From NCBI GenBank assembly GCA_964342825.1, contig CAYFHO010000001.1, positions 206,548 through 270,547 of the forward strand: DNA of 64,000 nt. Reading direction: 5' to 3'. A model generated the notes under the pieces. It was given only the letters and a program-made list of their open reading frames with translations, had not been told where the DNA came from and made no database searches. Positions 34,496-44,352 of the stretch are shown here, in pieces. Made by a program: the position numbers and the translations under genes. Position 1 is the first letter of the stretch, and each line of letters starts with the position of its first letter. This DNA is from AAA164-E04 sp964342825 (GTDB taxonomy: Bacteria > Verrucomicrobiota > Verrucomicrobiia > Limisphaerales > AAA164-E04).

Positions 34496-34984
34496 TTATT
34501 TGCAGGTGTCTTTTTGCTTGCAGCTACCATGCTTTTTGAAGGACTCACAGTTCGCTGTAATGCGCAGGTTTTGAGATTTGAGTTCAAACCCTAATTTCTG
34601 AGCGATCTCGTCCTCAATTTTTTCGATCTTCTTGCTCTCAAATTCAACGATGCGATCACAATCCTGGCAGATGATGTGGTGATGATTTGGATGAGCCGCG
34701 TAATTCGGATCGTAATATTTGTAATCCTTGCCGAAATCCATTTCGTGCACCAATCCACTTTCTGTCAGCAGTGGTAGGGTTCGATAGACCGTGGCCCTGG
34801 ATATGGAAGAGTCCTTGGCCTTGGACCATTCCAGTAATTGGTCTGCAGTGAAATGTTCCTCGGTGTTGAAAACAACATCAATGATGGTCATGCGTTGAGA
34901 AGTCAGTCGCATTCCCTTGTCCTCGATGAATGCAAGAAACCTCTCTTTAGCTTGTTTTCCAGCTTTTGATGTCACTCCATCCAT
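34496..34984 (-). CDS. fur: Ferric uptake regulator family protein (Fur)
   Basis: This 162-residue metalloregulator has a winged helix (residues about 15-90: GMRLTSQRMTIIDVVF, then SISRATVYRTLPLLTESGLV). The metal-binding dimer domain has HPNHHHIICQDCDRIVEF, with a CxxC zinc site, and extra C-terminal cysteines in CESFKKHGSCKQKDTC. Fur proteins repress iron uptake genes when loaded with Fe2+. Zur or PerR function cannot be excluded from sequence alone. It is convergent with the barrel gene, six bases apart. The Shine-Dalgarno GAGAGGG lies close upstream of the ATG. Confidence 0.9.
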   Translation of the reverse strand: MDGVTSKAGKQAKERFLAFIEDKGMRLTSQRMTIIDVVFNTEEHFTADQLLEWSKAKDSSISRATVYRTLPLLTESGLVHEMDFGKDYKYYDPNYAAHPNHHHIICQDCDRIVEFESKKIEKIEDEIAQKLGFELKSQNLRITANCESFKKHGSCKQKDTCK

Positions 34985-35037
34985 TATAGACCCTCTCTAA
35001 CTTCCGTCAATTGGTGATTGCGATCTGTATGTATTGA

Positions 35038-35066
35038 TATTCTGGTGCTTACATAAGCCACGTCAA
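35038..35066 (-). promoter_or_regulatory. Candidate fur promoter
   Basis: Reading the minus strand, TTGACG (35066-35061) is separated by 17 bp from AGAATA (35043-35038), about 54 bp before the fur start codon. The match is fair. No convincing Fur box was seen. Confidence 0.4.
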
Positions 35067-35257
35067 AAAATATACCGACAATCGCTCTAATTGCCCGTTT
35101 TCAGGGCAAATTTACGGACTTTCGCAATCGTCATGGCAATGAAGCTACCTTGTAGATGTGTTTCTGTAACGATAAAGCATGAAATCGAGGATGTAATTTC
35201 GGATTTTTCTGATTAATCATTGACTTTAACCGCTTCAAGGTGTTCCTTGTTCATGTC

Positions 35258-38041
35258 TTATATGAGGTTTTTGACCTCGGTTCCTCGCTGCCCAGTGACA
35301 GTATTGCCATGCTGTTGCTGGGTTTTTTTTCTGATGGTGGGATTGAACACTTTGAGAATACAAGGCAGCACCCCTAAACCGGCAATCATACACGTGGCAA
35401 CTCCGATGGACATGACGTATCCCAAACTTGCAATGCCTTGATGGTGAGCCAGCATCAAACTCCCAAAGCCCGCCATTGTCGTCAATGCGGATACCAGGAC
35501 CGCTTTTCCAGTGCTTTTCGTGAAAATACTTGGATGTGCTTCTTCATGGTAGCGATTGAGAATGTGAATTCCATTGGTGACACCAATCCCGATAACCAGT
35601 GGAAGTGTCATGATATTCGCCGGGTTGAAAGGAATATCCATGAGTCCCATCAGTCCCAGGAGCCACAAAGTTCCCAAGAACACCGGGAGCATGGCAAAAA
35701 TGACGGTCATCATTGACCTAAAATGAATCCATACCAGAACCATGATAGCTATGAGTGCATAGAGAGCAGCTTCCTGATAACTGAGTTTCAGCAACTCAGT
35801 GTATTCATAAAGCTGAATGGGGGTTCCGGTAATGACTGGGTGATTGTCATTTTCAGGATCCAGTGTGCGTAATTCTTTGATGAAAAGTTCCTGATGTGAT
35901 CTTTCCCAGACATTGCTCTTGGGATAAACCTGCACCAATAACCTTCCATCGGAGCCTACAAATCTGTTTTTTAGGACATCCGGTAACTCATCAAGACTAA
36001 GAGGGGAGCTTGTGTCCTGATTGGCAATGCTGTGGACCATGCTGTTTAATTCCCCAAATAGCCCAGATTGAAATCTCGAGAGTCGATCTTGAACGAAATG
36101 TTCATCCATCGAGTTCATGTCCTTTTGCAATTGGGTGATAGCCCTATGCAGCGAAATCAGTTCAGGTTTGAACGATTGTCCCTCACCTTTAGTTTCGATG
36201 GACTGAACGGCAAGTTTCGCGTAACTGGCTAGGAATGTGAGTGATTGATGAAATGATTTTATTTCCAGCAAGGAGTCATCAGGAGAGGGAACTTCAAGAT
36301 CATGGATGGTTGATTTAATCGAATCGATCAATGCCAGTTTATTCGTGGTGTTTGATGCGATGTACGAGGCCATGGAATCCACGCTGGCAACCGAAGGAAG
36401 TTGTTTTACTTTGGATTCAATCTCAGCGGCTTCATTAAGTGAATCGGCAATGGCGGCTCCAAATAAGATCGATTTCTCCCCGGAATGAATGAGCTTATGT
36501 TCGAATTGGACCGCTTCCAAACCGTGGCTTTGAAGGTTGAGCAAATTGTAATCGAAATAAACTTTTGGCAATTGGCTGGCTGCGAGAATGGATATACCAA
36601 CTGCTATTCCAATGACCCATTTGGGGCGTTCCAGCCAAAGGCGCTCCATCCTTTCTCGGTTATTGTTTCCGGACTTGGATTGAGCATGGTTCAAGGCATT
36701 TTGCTTACCTTTCAGCAATAAGGCAGGAAGCATGGTCATCATTGGAATCAAGGCCAGAATCATTCCCCCTCCAGTGATAATTCCCATTTCTCGAATGCCT
36801 TTGAATTCGGTAATCCCCATGGCCAAAAAGGCTCCCGCAGTGGTTAAACAGCCGGTAAATATTCCTATGCCGGTAAAGGTCAATGCATTCTTGAGGCTGA
36901 GTGCTTTTGAGTTTCCGTAGCCCAGTTCCTCTTCATATCGAGTGATCAGGTGAACTCCAAAATCAATGGCCAGGCCAATCAGCATGGGCACAAATGCTAT
37001 GGTCAGAATATTGAGATGACCCACCACAAGTGTCGTGAACCCCATCGTGTATCCAAGGGCAATCAGTAAACAAAGGGTGGCTTTCACCGGTCGCCCTGTT
37101 TCCTGATATCCAAAAATAAAAATGAGTAATACCAGTAACAAAGAAATTAAAGTTGCCTTGGTGGTATCTACACGTGATTGCTGCATCTCGTCCAATTCAA
37201 GGACTGATTTTCCTGTGACCCCTACATTCACACCGGGAACAATCGCTTGAACTTCTTTGACCAATACTCTCAGTCTGCGAACGGCCGCTTTTTCATTTTC
37301 TTCGGAAACAGGTTGGGCGGTGATCAGGAAGAGTCTTCCATTGTCGAATTGAATGTATTCCTTTGAAGAGGTGTTGAGTGAATTGCCAAGCAGTCCGCTA
37401 AGAGTCGGTGAAATGACAGGATCTGCCTGATGCAAGCTGCTTCGTGCTTGGGTCAGGAGTGAGGTCAACACTGGAAGGGATTCGCTCAGCGGATGACCGG
37501 CGGAAGTTTTGTCTCCTGTGGTTGATTGTTTAGCTGACTGACGAAATTGTCGATTGATGCTTCGGACCATCTCGGTGAGATTGGTCACATTTGAAAATTG
37601 GTTGAGAAGGGGTTTGGCCGACTGAAGCTTTTCCTCCAGAGCCTTGACGTCCTCTATGTTTTTTATCAACTGCAGAGATTTTGGTCCAAGGGTTTGAAAA
37701 TTTCCCTTGAAGAAAACGTCTCTGAAAAGTTCGGGCTCTTTTTTCAGCTTCGCGCCAAGTCGCTCTATGAATTCCCTGTTTCTTTCGGTGTCTTCACTTT
37801 CGACAATGGTGACCAGTTCATCCTGATTCTGGAATGTTTTTTTATAATCAAGAAAGTTTCGGTGATACCTTTTCTCTGCTCCAACAAGATCGCTTCTGTT
37901 AGTGTTGAAACCCAGTTCGGAAACCGTGTAGAATACACAAATCCCAAACACTATAAATTGTGGATATATAAACGCATTGGGCCTGGCGCAGATCAAGTCT
38001 GCCAAACGTCCGAGCCATCGTTCCGCCCAAGCGTGTTTCAT
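35258..38041 (-). CDS. MMPL/HpnN-like RND transporter
   Basis: This protein has 927 residues from the ATG (MKHAWAERWLGRL); an in-frame TTG lies at 38062. It opens with a TM helix at about residues 25-45 and the ELGFNTNRSDLVGAEKRYHR segment, which resembles hopanoid-transport proteins of the HpnN group (an N-terminal TM followed by NR.DLV....Y). Two TM clusters follow, each with a GL.IDFGVH or GIGVTNGIH motif. The second replaces the usual acidic pair with Thr-Asn. The long periplasmic loop (about 480-740) is helix-rich. The role is probably lipid or hopanoid movement to the outer membrane, but no hopanoid synthesis genes are in the window. It has no close operon partner. Confidence 0.88.
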   Translation of the reverse strand: MKHAWAERWLGRLADLICARPNAFIYPQFIVFGICVFYTVSELGFNTNRSDLVGAEKRYHRNFLDYKKTFQNQDELVTIVESEDTERNREFIERLGAKLKKEPELFRDVFFKGNFQTLGPKSLQLIKNIEDVKALEEKLQSAKPLLNQFSNVTNLTEMVRSINRQFRQSAKQSTTGDKTSAGHPLSESLPVLTSLLTQARSSLHQADPVISPTLSGLLGNSLNTSSKEYIQFDNGRLFLITAQPVSEENEKAAVRRLRVLVKEVQAIVPGVNVGVTGKSVLELDEMQQSRVDTTKATLISLLLVLLIFIFGYQETGRPVKATLCLLIALGYTMGFTTLVVGHLNILTIAFVPMLIGLAIDFGVHLITRYEEELGYGNSKALSLKNALTFTGIGIFTGCLTTAGAFLAMGITEFKGIREMGIITGGGMILALIPMMTMLPALLLKGKQNALNHAQSKSGNNNRERMERLWLERPKWVIGIAVGISILAASQLPKVYFDYNLLNLQSHGLEAVQFEHKLIHSGEKSILFGAAIADSLNEAAEIESKVKQLPSVASVDSMASYIASNTTNKLALIDSIKSTIHDLEVPSPDDSLLEIKSFHQSLTFLASYAKLAVQSIETKGEGQSFKPELISLHRAITQLQKDMNSMDEHFVQDRLSRFQSGLFGELNSMVHSIANQDTSSPLSLDELPDVLKNRFVGSDGRLLVQVYPKSNVWERSHQELFIKELRTLDPENDNHPVITGTPIQLYEYTELLKLSYQEAALYALIAIMVLVWIHFRSMMTVIFAMLPVFLGTLWLLGLMGLMDIPFNPANIMTLPLVIGIGVTNGIHILNRYHEEAHPSIFTKSTGKAVLVSALTTMAGFGSLMLAHHQGIASLGYVMSIGVATCMIAGLGVLPCILKVFNPTIRKKTQQQHGNTVTGQRGTEVKNLI

Positions 38042-38241
38042 GAGGTTAATTTTTGCCGACAATGATTGGAGGGCCTTCGGGTGATCCTAATCTTATGACT
38101 GTTGGCAAGGTATAAATTGTTGAAGCGAGCTATGTGACAAGGTTGCCATTTTAATGAACTGGTTTTCCTGACTCCTTGAACATACTTCGAAATTAAAGTG
38201 GCTCGATAGATGCCATCATGAATTGCGTTCATCAGGAAATC

Positions 38242-38976
38242 TCAGGTTTCTTCCTGGAATTCAGCATTCGAATAGACGTCTTTGACATCGTCATGATCAT
38301 CCAATGTGTCGATGAGCTTTTGTATGGATTCCGTTGCTTCCGGGGGAACTGGTGAATTTAATTCCGGCAGGCAAGTGATGCCTGCTGTTTCCGTTGGAAT
38401 CTTCGCATCGTCGATTTTCTTCAACACTTCCTCAAACTGGTTCGGTTCTGTAATGATTTCGTAACCCTCCGGTTCTGCATTGAAATCCTCAGCTCCCGCC
38501 TCGAGCGCGATCTCCATGACCCGTTCCTCGTCAACGGAATCTCGTGCAATCATGATTTGACCTTTCCTGTGAAAGAGGCGCGTCACCGCTCCGGCTGATG
38601 CAATGGAACCTCCGTTTTTGCTCAGGATGTGGCGGATCTCTGCAGCTGTTCTATTTTTATTGTCCGATGAAATTTCAGCAAGAATAGCCACGCCATGTGG
38701 ACCATAAATCTCATAGGTCAAATCCTGATAATTTGCAGCACCACCTTCCCCGGTAGCTTTCTGGATTGCTCGTTGGACGTTGTCCAGAGGCATGTTTGCC
38801 TGGCGCGCTTTCAGGAGGACCATACGTAAACGAGGATTCATACTCGGGTCATCACTGGCGCCCTCCTTGACTGCAACAACGATTTCCCTGGAGAGTTTCG
38901 AAAATATCTTGGCCCTTTTGGCATCCGCTGGACCCTTGATATGTTTGACCTTCGACCACTTGTTATGACCAGCCAT
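38242..38976 (-). CDS. yebC: YebC/PmpR family transcription or translation factor
   Basis: The 244-residue length and sequence match the family throughout: MAGHNKWSKVKHIKG at the N-terminus, NPRLRMVLLKARQANMPLDN, YEIYGPHGVAILAE and FNRKG-like LFHRKGQIMI. YebC-type proteins were long annotated as DNA-binding regulators (PmpR), and some members help ribosomes through proline stretches. That may be relevant next to proline-rich genes such as the LPxLx giant, but the link is speculative. The gene starts 55 bp downstream of the SGNH hydrolase and may share its transcript. Confidence 0.95.
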   Translation of the reverse strand: MAGHNKWSKVKHIKGPADAKRAKIFSKLSREIVVAVKEGASDDPSMNPRLRMVLLKARQANMPLDNVQRAIQKATGEGGAANYQDLTYEIYGPHGVAILAEISSDNKNRTAAEIRHILSKNGGSIASAGAVTRLFHRKGQIMIARDSVDEERVMEIALEAGAEDFNAEPEGYEIITEPNQFEEVLKKIDDAKIPTETAGITCLPELNSPVPPEATESIQKLIDTLDDHDDVKDVYSNAEFQEET

Positions 38977-39031
38977 AGTACCTAGTTTCTTTTATTGTGT
39001 CGGCAGGATCATGCCACCCATCTGCAAAAAT

Positions 39032-40081
39032 TCAATCCCGGGTAGCCCACCACTCCTGCGTCATTTTCTCTCCGTCAAGTGTGGCTGTCACTTCTCCTTC
39101 GATGCGGTTTCCCTCGACTTTACCGGTCAATTGATAGAGCGCCTCTCCGCCTTGAGGTCGGTCTCTGCGGATTGTGAATTGAATTTGATTGTCAAAGATA
39201 CCTCCATTCATCAGTTCAAAAACCCGGTTACCACCCATGGCCACCGTGCCCTTTATCTGGGCTCCCTGCCTCTTTAGATTCATGGCCGCGTCCACTTGGC
39301 CGTCCGGGCCTTCAATGGAAAATGTCCAGGACCCATTCACGTTCTTGTTAGAAATTTTTACCGGTGAATCTCCGAGCAGGGAGGCGAGTTTTGTTTCAAT
39401 GGCCTTCGCCCAAACTCCGTAACCCGCAGTGGAAAAGTGCAGGAAATCCGGCATGATTGCTTTGGGAATCATGCCATCGCCATCCATAAAACGATGCCCG
39501 ATATCCATATAATGGATATGTTTTCCATCATGGAGTTTTCGCAGGACCTGATTGACTTGAAGGATTTTTCCGCGTTGGTCATTGAATTTTTCGCCTCGTG
39601 GAAAAATGGCCAACAACAGAATCTTGGTTTCTGGAAGTTTGCTTCTTAGTTTCTTCACCACAGCCTCCACACCGTCCACCATTTCATCTGCGGTATTTCT
39701 GTCTTTTCCAGAATTATTTGTGCCGATCATGACCACCGCCACCTTTGGTTGGATTCCGGAAATGTTTCCATTGTCCAATCTCCAAAGAACATGCTGGGTT
39801 CGGTCTCCCCCTATTCCCAGATTTAAAGGTTTTCGATGTGAATAATATTTATCCCAGACATCCTTGCCCCGACCTTCCCATCCCTGTGTGATGGAATCCC
39901 CCACGAAGATAAGATCGATATTACCCTGGTTGGCTTGCACGTTTTTGTTGAATTGCTCATGGCGTTTGACCCAGCCTCCTTGACGAGGTGAAGGTGTGAC
40001 AGCTGAATGATCAGCAGAAAATATATCTAGAGTGCCCGCTAAAAGCAGGGCGGCCAAGAGCATCGGAATATGGGAGTTCAT
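39032..40081 (-). CDS. Secreted SGNH/GDSL-family hydrolase with C-terminal beta domain
   Basis: This protein has 349 residues from the ATG, with a GTG two codons upstream at 40087. A signal peptide (MLLAALLLAGTLDIFSA) precedes an SGNH domain (about 35-235): block I FVGDSITQGW (Ser nucleophile), block II GIGGDRTQ (Gly), block III MIGTNN (Asn) and block V DFLHFS (Asp-His). This is the PAF-acetylhydrolase-like branch. A C-terminal beta-sandwich of about 100 residues (NGSWTFSIEGPDGQVDAAM to EWWATRD) could bind carbohydrate or lipid. It probably deacetylates or hydrolyses esters outside the inner membrane; the substrate is unknown. Confidence 0.9.
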   Translation of the reverse strand: MNSHIPMLLAALLLAGTLDIFSADHSAVTPSPRQGGWVKRHEQFNKNVQANQGNIDLIFVGDSITQGWEGRGKDVWDKYYSHRKPLNLGIGGDRTQHVLWRLDNGNISGIQPKVAVVMIGTNNSGKDRNTADEMVDGVEAVVKKLRSKLPETKILLLAIFPRGEKFNDQRGKILQVNQVLRKLHDGKHIHYMDIGHRFMDGDGMIPKAIMPDFLHFSTAGYGVWAKAIETKLASLLGDSPVKISNKNVNGSWTFSIEGPDGQVDAAMNLKRQGAQIKGTVAMGGNRVFELMNGGIFDNQIQFTIRRDRPQGGEALYQLTGKVEGNRIEGEVTATLDGEKMTQEWWATRD

Positions 40082-40468
40082 TGACACGAAACTGCCTCAA
40101 GCAAGGTTTATGTGCAACCAGGAAATCGGATACAAGAAGAGGTCGATAAAAAATTTTTCAGTTCAAAATGCGACGGTGTGTGGTTCAAACTGAGGGGGGG
40201 TAACATGCTAAGGCTCCGCTGCCGCGGGGCCGTGAGCGCGTTGGGAATACACAATAGCCTACAGTAATGTGCGGACACCCCACCGGACGTGCGGTCCCGA
40301 CGCTAAGTGGACATCCCAACCAAGATGCAGACTGCTTTCCTCCCATTCTGAATCGGAACCAATGCAACGGTCTTCATTGCCGTAGTATTTCATTTCTGAT
40401 AACAAATAGAAATGGTTCATTGAGATTTTTGCTTCCCATTTTTCAGTAACTTGCTGCACTATGTCTCA
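40082..40468. other. Intergenic region with GC-rich relic
   Basis: Between the divergent hydrolase and propeller genes, a stretch of roughly 140 bp (about 40190-40330) is markedly richer in G and C than its AT-rich flanks. It opens with a 7-G run and contains a strong hairpin, GGCTCCGC-TGCC-GCGGGGCC (40212-40231). On the minus strand it reads CCGCACGTCCGGT, a string also found in the 3' half of many group II intron domain V hairpins, but the matching 5' half is missing. No gene is supported here. Confidence 0.45.
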
Positions 40469-43400
40469 ATGAGAACCAGTGTAGCCCCTCCAAAAAATCC
40501 TAGAGTGTGTTTACTGTTTTTTTTCATCCTCATCAGCCTGTCTTGTAGTTTTTATGTCAATTCCATTGCTCTGAGTGACACGGTGAGGTGGTCAACTTTT
40601 GTTGGAAGCAGAAACACCGATTTTGCTCAGGCAGTGGCCGTTGGTGATGACGGCTCCATTTATGTTGCTTATTCCGGGAATGAAGAATTATCCGATTTGG
40701 ATTTTCAATATGGAAACGGAGTCACTTACGTGATTGCTAAATTTTCTTCCGATGGAAAAACGCTGCTTTGGAAATCAGGGATAGGTTTGGGTTATTCTCA
40801 ACCACCATCGCCGGATCAAAGTGAATGGATCGATGAACATCCCAATCAGTTTGGATACGGATCGATTGACGGGCTGCAGGTAGATGCCGAAGGGAATGTT
40901 GTTTTGGTTGGCAACATGGCGGGTGGTTCCAATTGGCCTGTGAAGAATGCAGAACAAGCTTCTTATGGCGGGGGAACTGTGGATGGTGTCATCATGAAGC
41001 TTTCTTCTGAAGGTGATGAAATCCTGTTTTCAACATATCTCGGGGGGAATTCATTTGATCGCATCAGGGATTTGCAGATTGGTGACGATGGACTCATTTA
41101 TTTGGTCGGAACCACCCTTTCGAAGGATTTTCCTGGTGTTCAAAATCAGGTGGGAAATTGGATTGAAAATGCTTTTCCCGGTTTTGTTTCAGTTTTCACC
41201 TCTGGTGGCACCCTGCAGTCCAGCGTGTTGATTGGTTCCGAGTACGAAAATTCTGTTACCGAATGTCGATCTTTAGCTTTTGGCAAGGACGACACTCTTT
41301 GGGTTGGTGGAACGACTTCTGCCGTAGATCTGGCATCTAATGAAAATGCCTTTCAATCCGAGCATGGGGGAGTGTTGGATGGATTTCTAATCCAGATGAA
41401 TAATGATCTCAGCGAATCTCATTATTCCAGTTTTTATGGAGGAGATACCACTGATCGGATCGAGTCGATCGCTGTGACTGAGCAGGGTTTGGTTGTATTT
41501 GGTGGGACAACTTTTTCCAGGAATTTAAGAATGGTCCAATCTTTTCAGGACGAATTGCTGGAGAGTCCGGAGGTAAGGGACGGCTTGTTTGTCGGTATTT
41601 TTGATACTCAATCCAACGATCTGGTCATGTCTTCCTACTTGAGCGGTCGGCTTGAGGATTCTTTTGTCGGTTTGGAACTGGACGAATTGACGGGTGATAT
41701 TTGGATAGTTGGCTCCACGGATTCCAATGATATTCCTGTGTTCAATCCTGTTCAGTCTCAAAACAGAGCCTACAAGGAGGCAACCATACTAACCCGAATT
41801 GGAACTGATGGAGAACGGCATTTGTCAACATATCTGGGAGGTGCTCCCGAAAATGGAGCTGTGGATATGGCGGCCATACCAGGTGGCGGGATTATTTTGG
41901 TGGGGAACTCCGAAATGGGAGAATTGGGGGCAGGATTTCCCACAACCTTGGAATCGGCGTTTCCCTCATACCTGGGAGGAAGTTCTGATGCCTACCTTAT
42001 GATGGTTGATGAGTCGGACTTGGATGCATCCAATGACTTGTTTGCTCATTCCGGTATCATCAATGAATTGCCCATCACCATCATGGCAGACAATAGCTCC
42101 GCAAAGAATGAAGCCAACGAACCCTCCCACGGCATCAACGAACCAGGCCCCTTCAGGTCACTTTGGTGGAAATGGCAAGCGCCTTTGAATGGATTGCTTG
42201 AAGTGACCACATCATCCTATTACCGCGGAAACTGGGATGATCTCTTCTCGAGCTCCTTTGATTCTGTTCTTTCTGTTTACACAGGAAACGAATTGTCCGA
42301 TCTGCAAAAACTGGCGGAAAACGATGAAGACCCAGATGGTAGGAGATCCAGTTTTTTGCAAATTCCTGTCGAACAAGGGGTGACTTATCAAATTGCGGCG
42401 GATGGAGTCGATGAGAATTCTTCAGGTGCGTTTCCCATTTCATTTCGATTCATTCGGGAAGTGCAAAATGATCATTATCAAAACCGGATACTGCTTGAAG
42501 GCGTTGCACCCTCCTGGCAGGGGAACAATCAGTTTGCGACAGGACAAACCGAGGAGTTTTCACTGGGGCAAATATTTTACGGTAAATCCGTATGGTATGA
42601 ATGGAATCCTCAGGAAACGGGGGTGATGAGAATATCGGTGGAAGCTGAGAGTTTTAGTCCGCATGCCTTGATTTATCTGGTAGCCGATTCCATACCTCAG
42701 CTCATACCAGTGGCCTATTACCAACAAACAGATCCTGAGAGCGGGGAGAGGTATTTGAATTTTCAGGCTGTCAACGATCAGAGCTACGCCATTGTCATCG
42801 ATGGAGACGAAGTGGAAGGTGGTTCGTTCTCTGCAAACATTTCCATGCAATCGGGAGTGCAAAATGATTCGTTTCTGTTTGCGGAAATCATTGAAGACTA
42901 TCCCTACCAATCCGAGCTTGTGAATAACTCAATGGCAACCAGGGAGCCGGGAGAACCTGACCTTCGAGCCTTGGGGATGGAGCCTTTGCCCGCGGGTCTC
43001 TCATTGTGGTGGAGTTTTGAGCCATCAACGGATGTCTCTCTTTTATGGTCCAGCGAGGGAGGTGAAGAGCGAGACGTTTTCATCGGTCTCTTTCAGGGAA
43101 CGGATCTTGAATCACTGACCCCTCCCGCCTCCATGCGGAGAATAAGTCAGCAACGGATTGCTTTCGAAGCCATAGCCGGTGAGCGCTATTACCTCATGTT
43201 GGACCAGTCGGCCTATTCAAATCCAGGTGCGCAGAATGTCTCACTCGTCGAATTTAATCCCCCAAGTTTTAGTTCTATGATGGATCTGAGTGCGGATCGA
43301 AAAACGCTTGGGCTTCCTGTTGAGGGCACGGTGGGGGTTGAGTATCGCCTGGAAGGTTCATCAGATTTGGAAACTTGGGAAACCTTGGATCTGTTCCGTC

Positions 43401-43486
43401 TTGAAACGGAACAGATGAGACTAGAACTGAATTTTGACGATCAAATCCCAGCTCTTTTCTTTCGTCTGGTTGAAGTCCTGGAATAA
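40469..43486 (+). CDS. Secreted SBBP beta-propeller protein with pre-peptidase-like domains
   Basis: The 1,005-residue protein starts at MRTSVAPPKNPRVCLLFFF; an upstream in-frame TTG at 40451 is less likely. After the signal, residues about 35-510 contain SBBP-type propeller blades of the form STYLGGNSFDRIRDLQIGDD-G-IYLVGTT...DFP. Three related domains follow (about 525-930), each opening ND.F..A or NELPITI and holding a GEP/NEP turn before SLWW.W.P. The C-terminus (YRLEGSSDLETWETL ... FFRLVEVLE) matches a terminal domain common in verrucomicrobial exported proteins, as I recall. There is no catalytic motif; a binding or structural role outside the cell is likely. Confidence 0.85.
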   Translation: MRTSVAPPKNPRVCLLFFFILISLSCSFYVNSIALSDTVRWSTFVGSRNTDFAQAVAVGDDGSIYVAYSGNEELSDLDFQYGNGVTYVIAKFSSDGKTLLWKSGIGLGYSQPPSPDQSEWIDEHPNQFGYGSIDGLQVDAEGNVVLVGNMAGGSNWPVKNAEQASYGGGTVDGVIMKLSSEGDEILFSTYLGGNSFDRIRDLQIGDDGLIYLVGTTLSKDFPGVQNQVGNWIENAFPGFVSVFTSGGTLQSSVLIGSEYENSVTECRSLAFGKDDTLWVGGTTSAVDLASNENAFQSEHGGVLDGFLIQMNNDLSESHYSSFYGGDTTDRIESIAVTEQGLVVFGGTTFSRNLRMVQSFQDELLESPEVRDGLFVGIFDTQSNDLVMSSYLSGRLEDSFVGLELDELTGDIWIVGSTDSNDIPVFNPVQSQNRAYKEATILTRIGTDGERHLSTYLGGAPENGAVDMAAIPGGGIILVGNSEMGELGAGFPTTLESAFPSYLGGSSDAYLMMVDESDLDASNDLFAHSGIINELPITIMADNSSAKNEANEPSHGINEPGPFRSLWWKWQAPLNGLLEVTTSSYYRGNWDDLFSSSFDSVLSVYTGNELSDLQKLAENDEDPDGRRSSFLQIPVEQGVTYQIAADGVDENSSGAFPISFRFIREVQNDHYQNRILLEGVAPSWQGNNQFATGQTEEFSLGQIFYGKSVWYEWNPQETGVMRISVEAESFSPHALIYLVADSIPQLIPVAYYQQTDPESGERYLNFQAVNDQSYAIVIDGDEVEGGSFSANISMQSGVQNDSFLFAEIIEDYPYQSELVNNSMATREPGEPDLRALGMEPLPAGLSLWWSFEPSTDVSLLWSSEGGEERDVFIGLFQGTDLESLTPPASMRRISQQRIAFEAIAGERYYLMLDQSAYSNPGAQNVSLVEFNPPSFSSMMDLSADRKTLGLPVEGTVGVEYRLEGSSDLETWETLDLFRLETEQMRLELNFDDQIPALFFRLVEVLE

Positions 43487-43516
43487 TTTCTGAATCGAAT
43501 TCCAGTTTTTGATCTT

Positions 43517-44260
43517 TTAGTGAATAAGAACGACGAATTCACCTTTGACCTTGATAGTGCTGCGTCTTGCCCATAACTCGGAAGCCGAACCTCGCGTCCA
43601 TTGTTCGAACTTTTTGGTCAATTCACGAGCCAGGACAACATTTCGGTCAGGCATGATATCGTTCAGTTCTTCCAGCAGTTTTTCAATTCGGTGGGGTGAT
43701 TCGTAAAGAACAAGCGTACCCGGTATTTCGAGGCATGCTTCCAGTTTTCGACGGCGTCTGGCACTTTTTCGGTCGAGGAAGCCGACAAAATGAAATTCAT
43801 CTGTCGGCAACCCACTTGCGCTTAAAGCAGTCGTTAGGGCGCATGCTCCCGGTAACGGCTCAACCCTGAAACCTTGGGCAATTGTTTCGATGACAATCCG
43901 TTGCCCAGGGTCGCTAATCCCCGGAGTACCTGCATCCGTTACCAAGGCCAGTTGTTCTCCCTGCTTCAGTCGGTCCAGGACATGATCTTTTCGGGCTGCT
44001 TCATTGAACTTGTGGTAGCTCAGCATGGGCTTTTTCAATTCGAAATGCTTCAGCAACTGGCCCGTGTGCCGGGTGTCCTCAGCCAGAATCAGATCACACT
44101 CCGTCAATACCCTCAAGGCGCGCATCGTGATGTCTTCGAGATTACCAATGGGAGTCGGAACCACATAAAGCACCCCTTCGCCCAGGTTCGGTTGAGCTGA
44201 TGTCTCATTCGTTGCGGGAGCTATTGCCGATTCTGCTGAATCTGAATCCAATGGTATCAT
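43517..44260 (-). CDS. rsmI: 16S rRNA (cytidine-2'-O)-methyltransferase RsmI
   Basis: This is the 247-residue tetrapyrrole-methylase-fold enzyme that methylates the 2'-OH of C1402 in 16S rRNA using SAM. Family motifs are all present: LYVVPTPIGNLEDITMRALR, AEDTRHTGQLL, VTDAGTPGISDPG, PGACALTTALSASGLP and GFLDRKS. The first 30 residues are a nonconserved extension. I start at the ATG at 44260; an in-frame TTG at 44272 is possible. It is convergent with the propeller gene. The 191-bp tandem repeats begin about 90 bp upstream. Confidence 0.95.
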   Translation of the reverse strand: MIPLDSDSAESAIAPATNETSAQPNLGEGVLYVVPTPIGNLEDITMRALRVLTECDLILAEDTRHTGQLLKHFELKKPMLSYHKFNEAARKDHVLDRLKQGEQLALVTDAGTPGISDPGQRIVIETIAQGFRVEPLPGACALTTALSASGLPTDEFHFVGFLDRKSARRRRKLEACLEIPGTLVLYESPHRIEKLLEELNDIMPDRNVVLARELTKKFEQWTRGSASELWARRSTIKVKGEFVVLIH

Positions 44261-44352
44261 GTAGGTCGCCAATATCCTTTCAGATCAAAACGTTTGTGTC
44301 ATGTATAAATGATTCGAGGTATTTGTTCGGCGATCAGCTCAATCTCTCAATC

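Noticed and set aside
40212..40330. Complete group II intron
   Set aside because: Only a string resembling one arm of domain V is present; there is no intron-encoded reverse transcriptase and no 5' domain.
40185..40450. Small minus-strand protein genes in the GC-rich intergenic block
   Set aside because: Two short overlapping frames have no family features, no ribosome binding site and odd composition; a noncoding relic is more likely.
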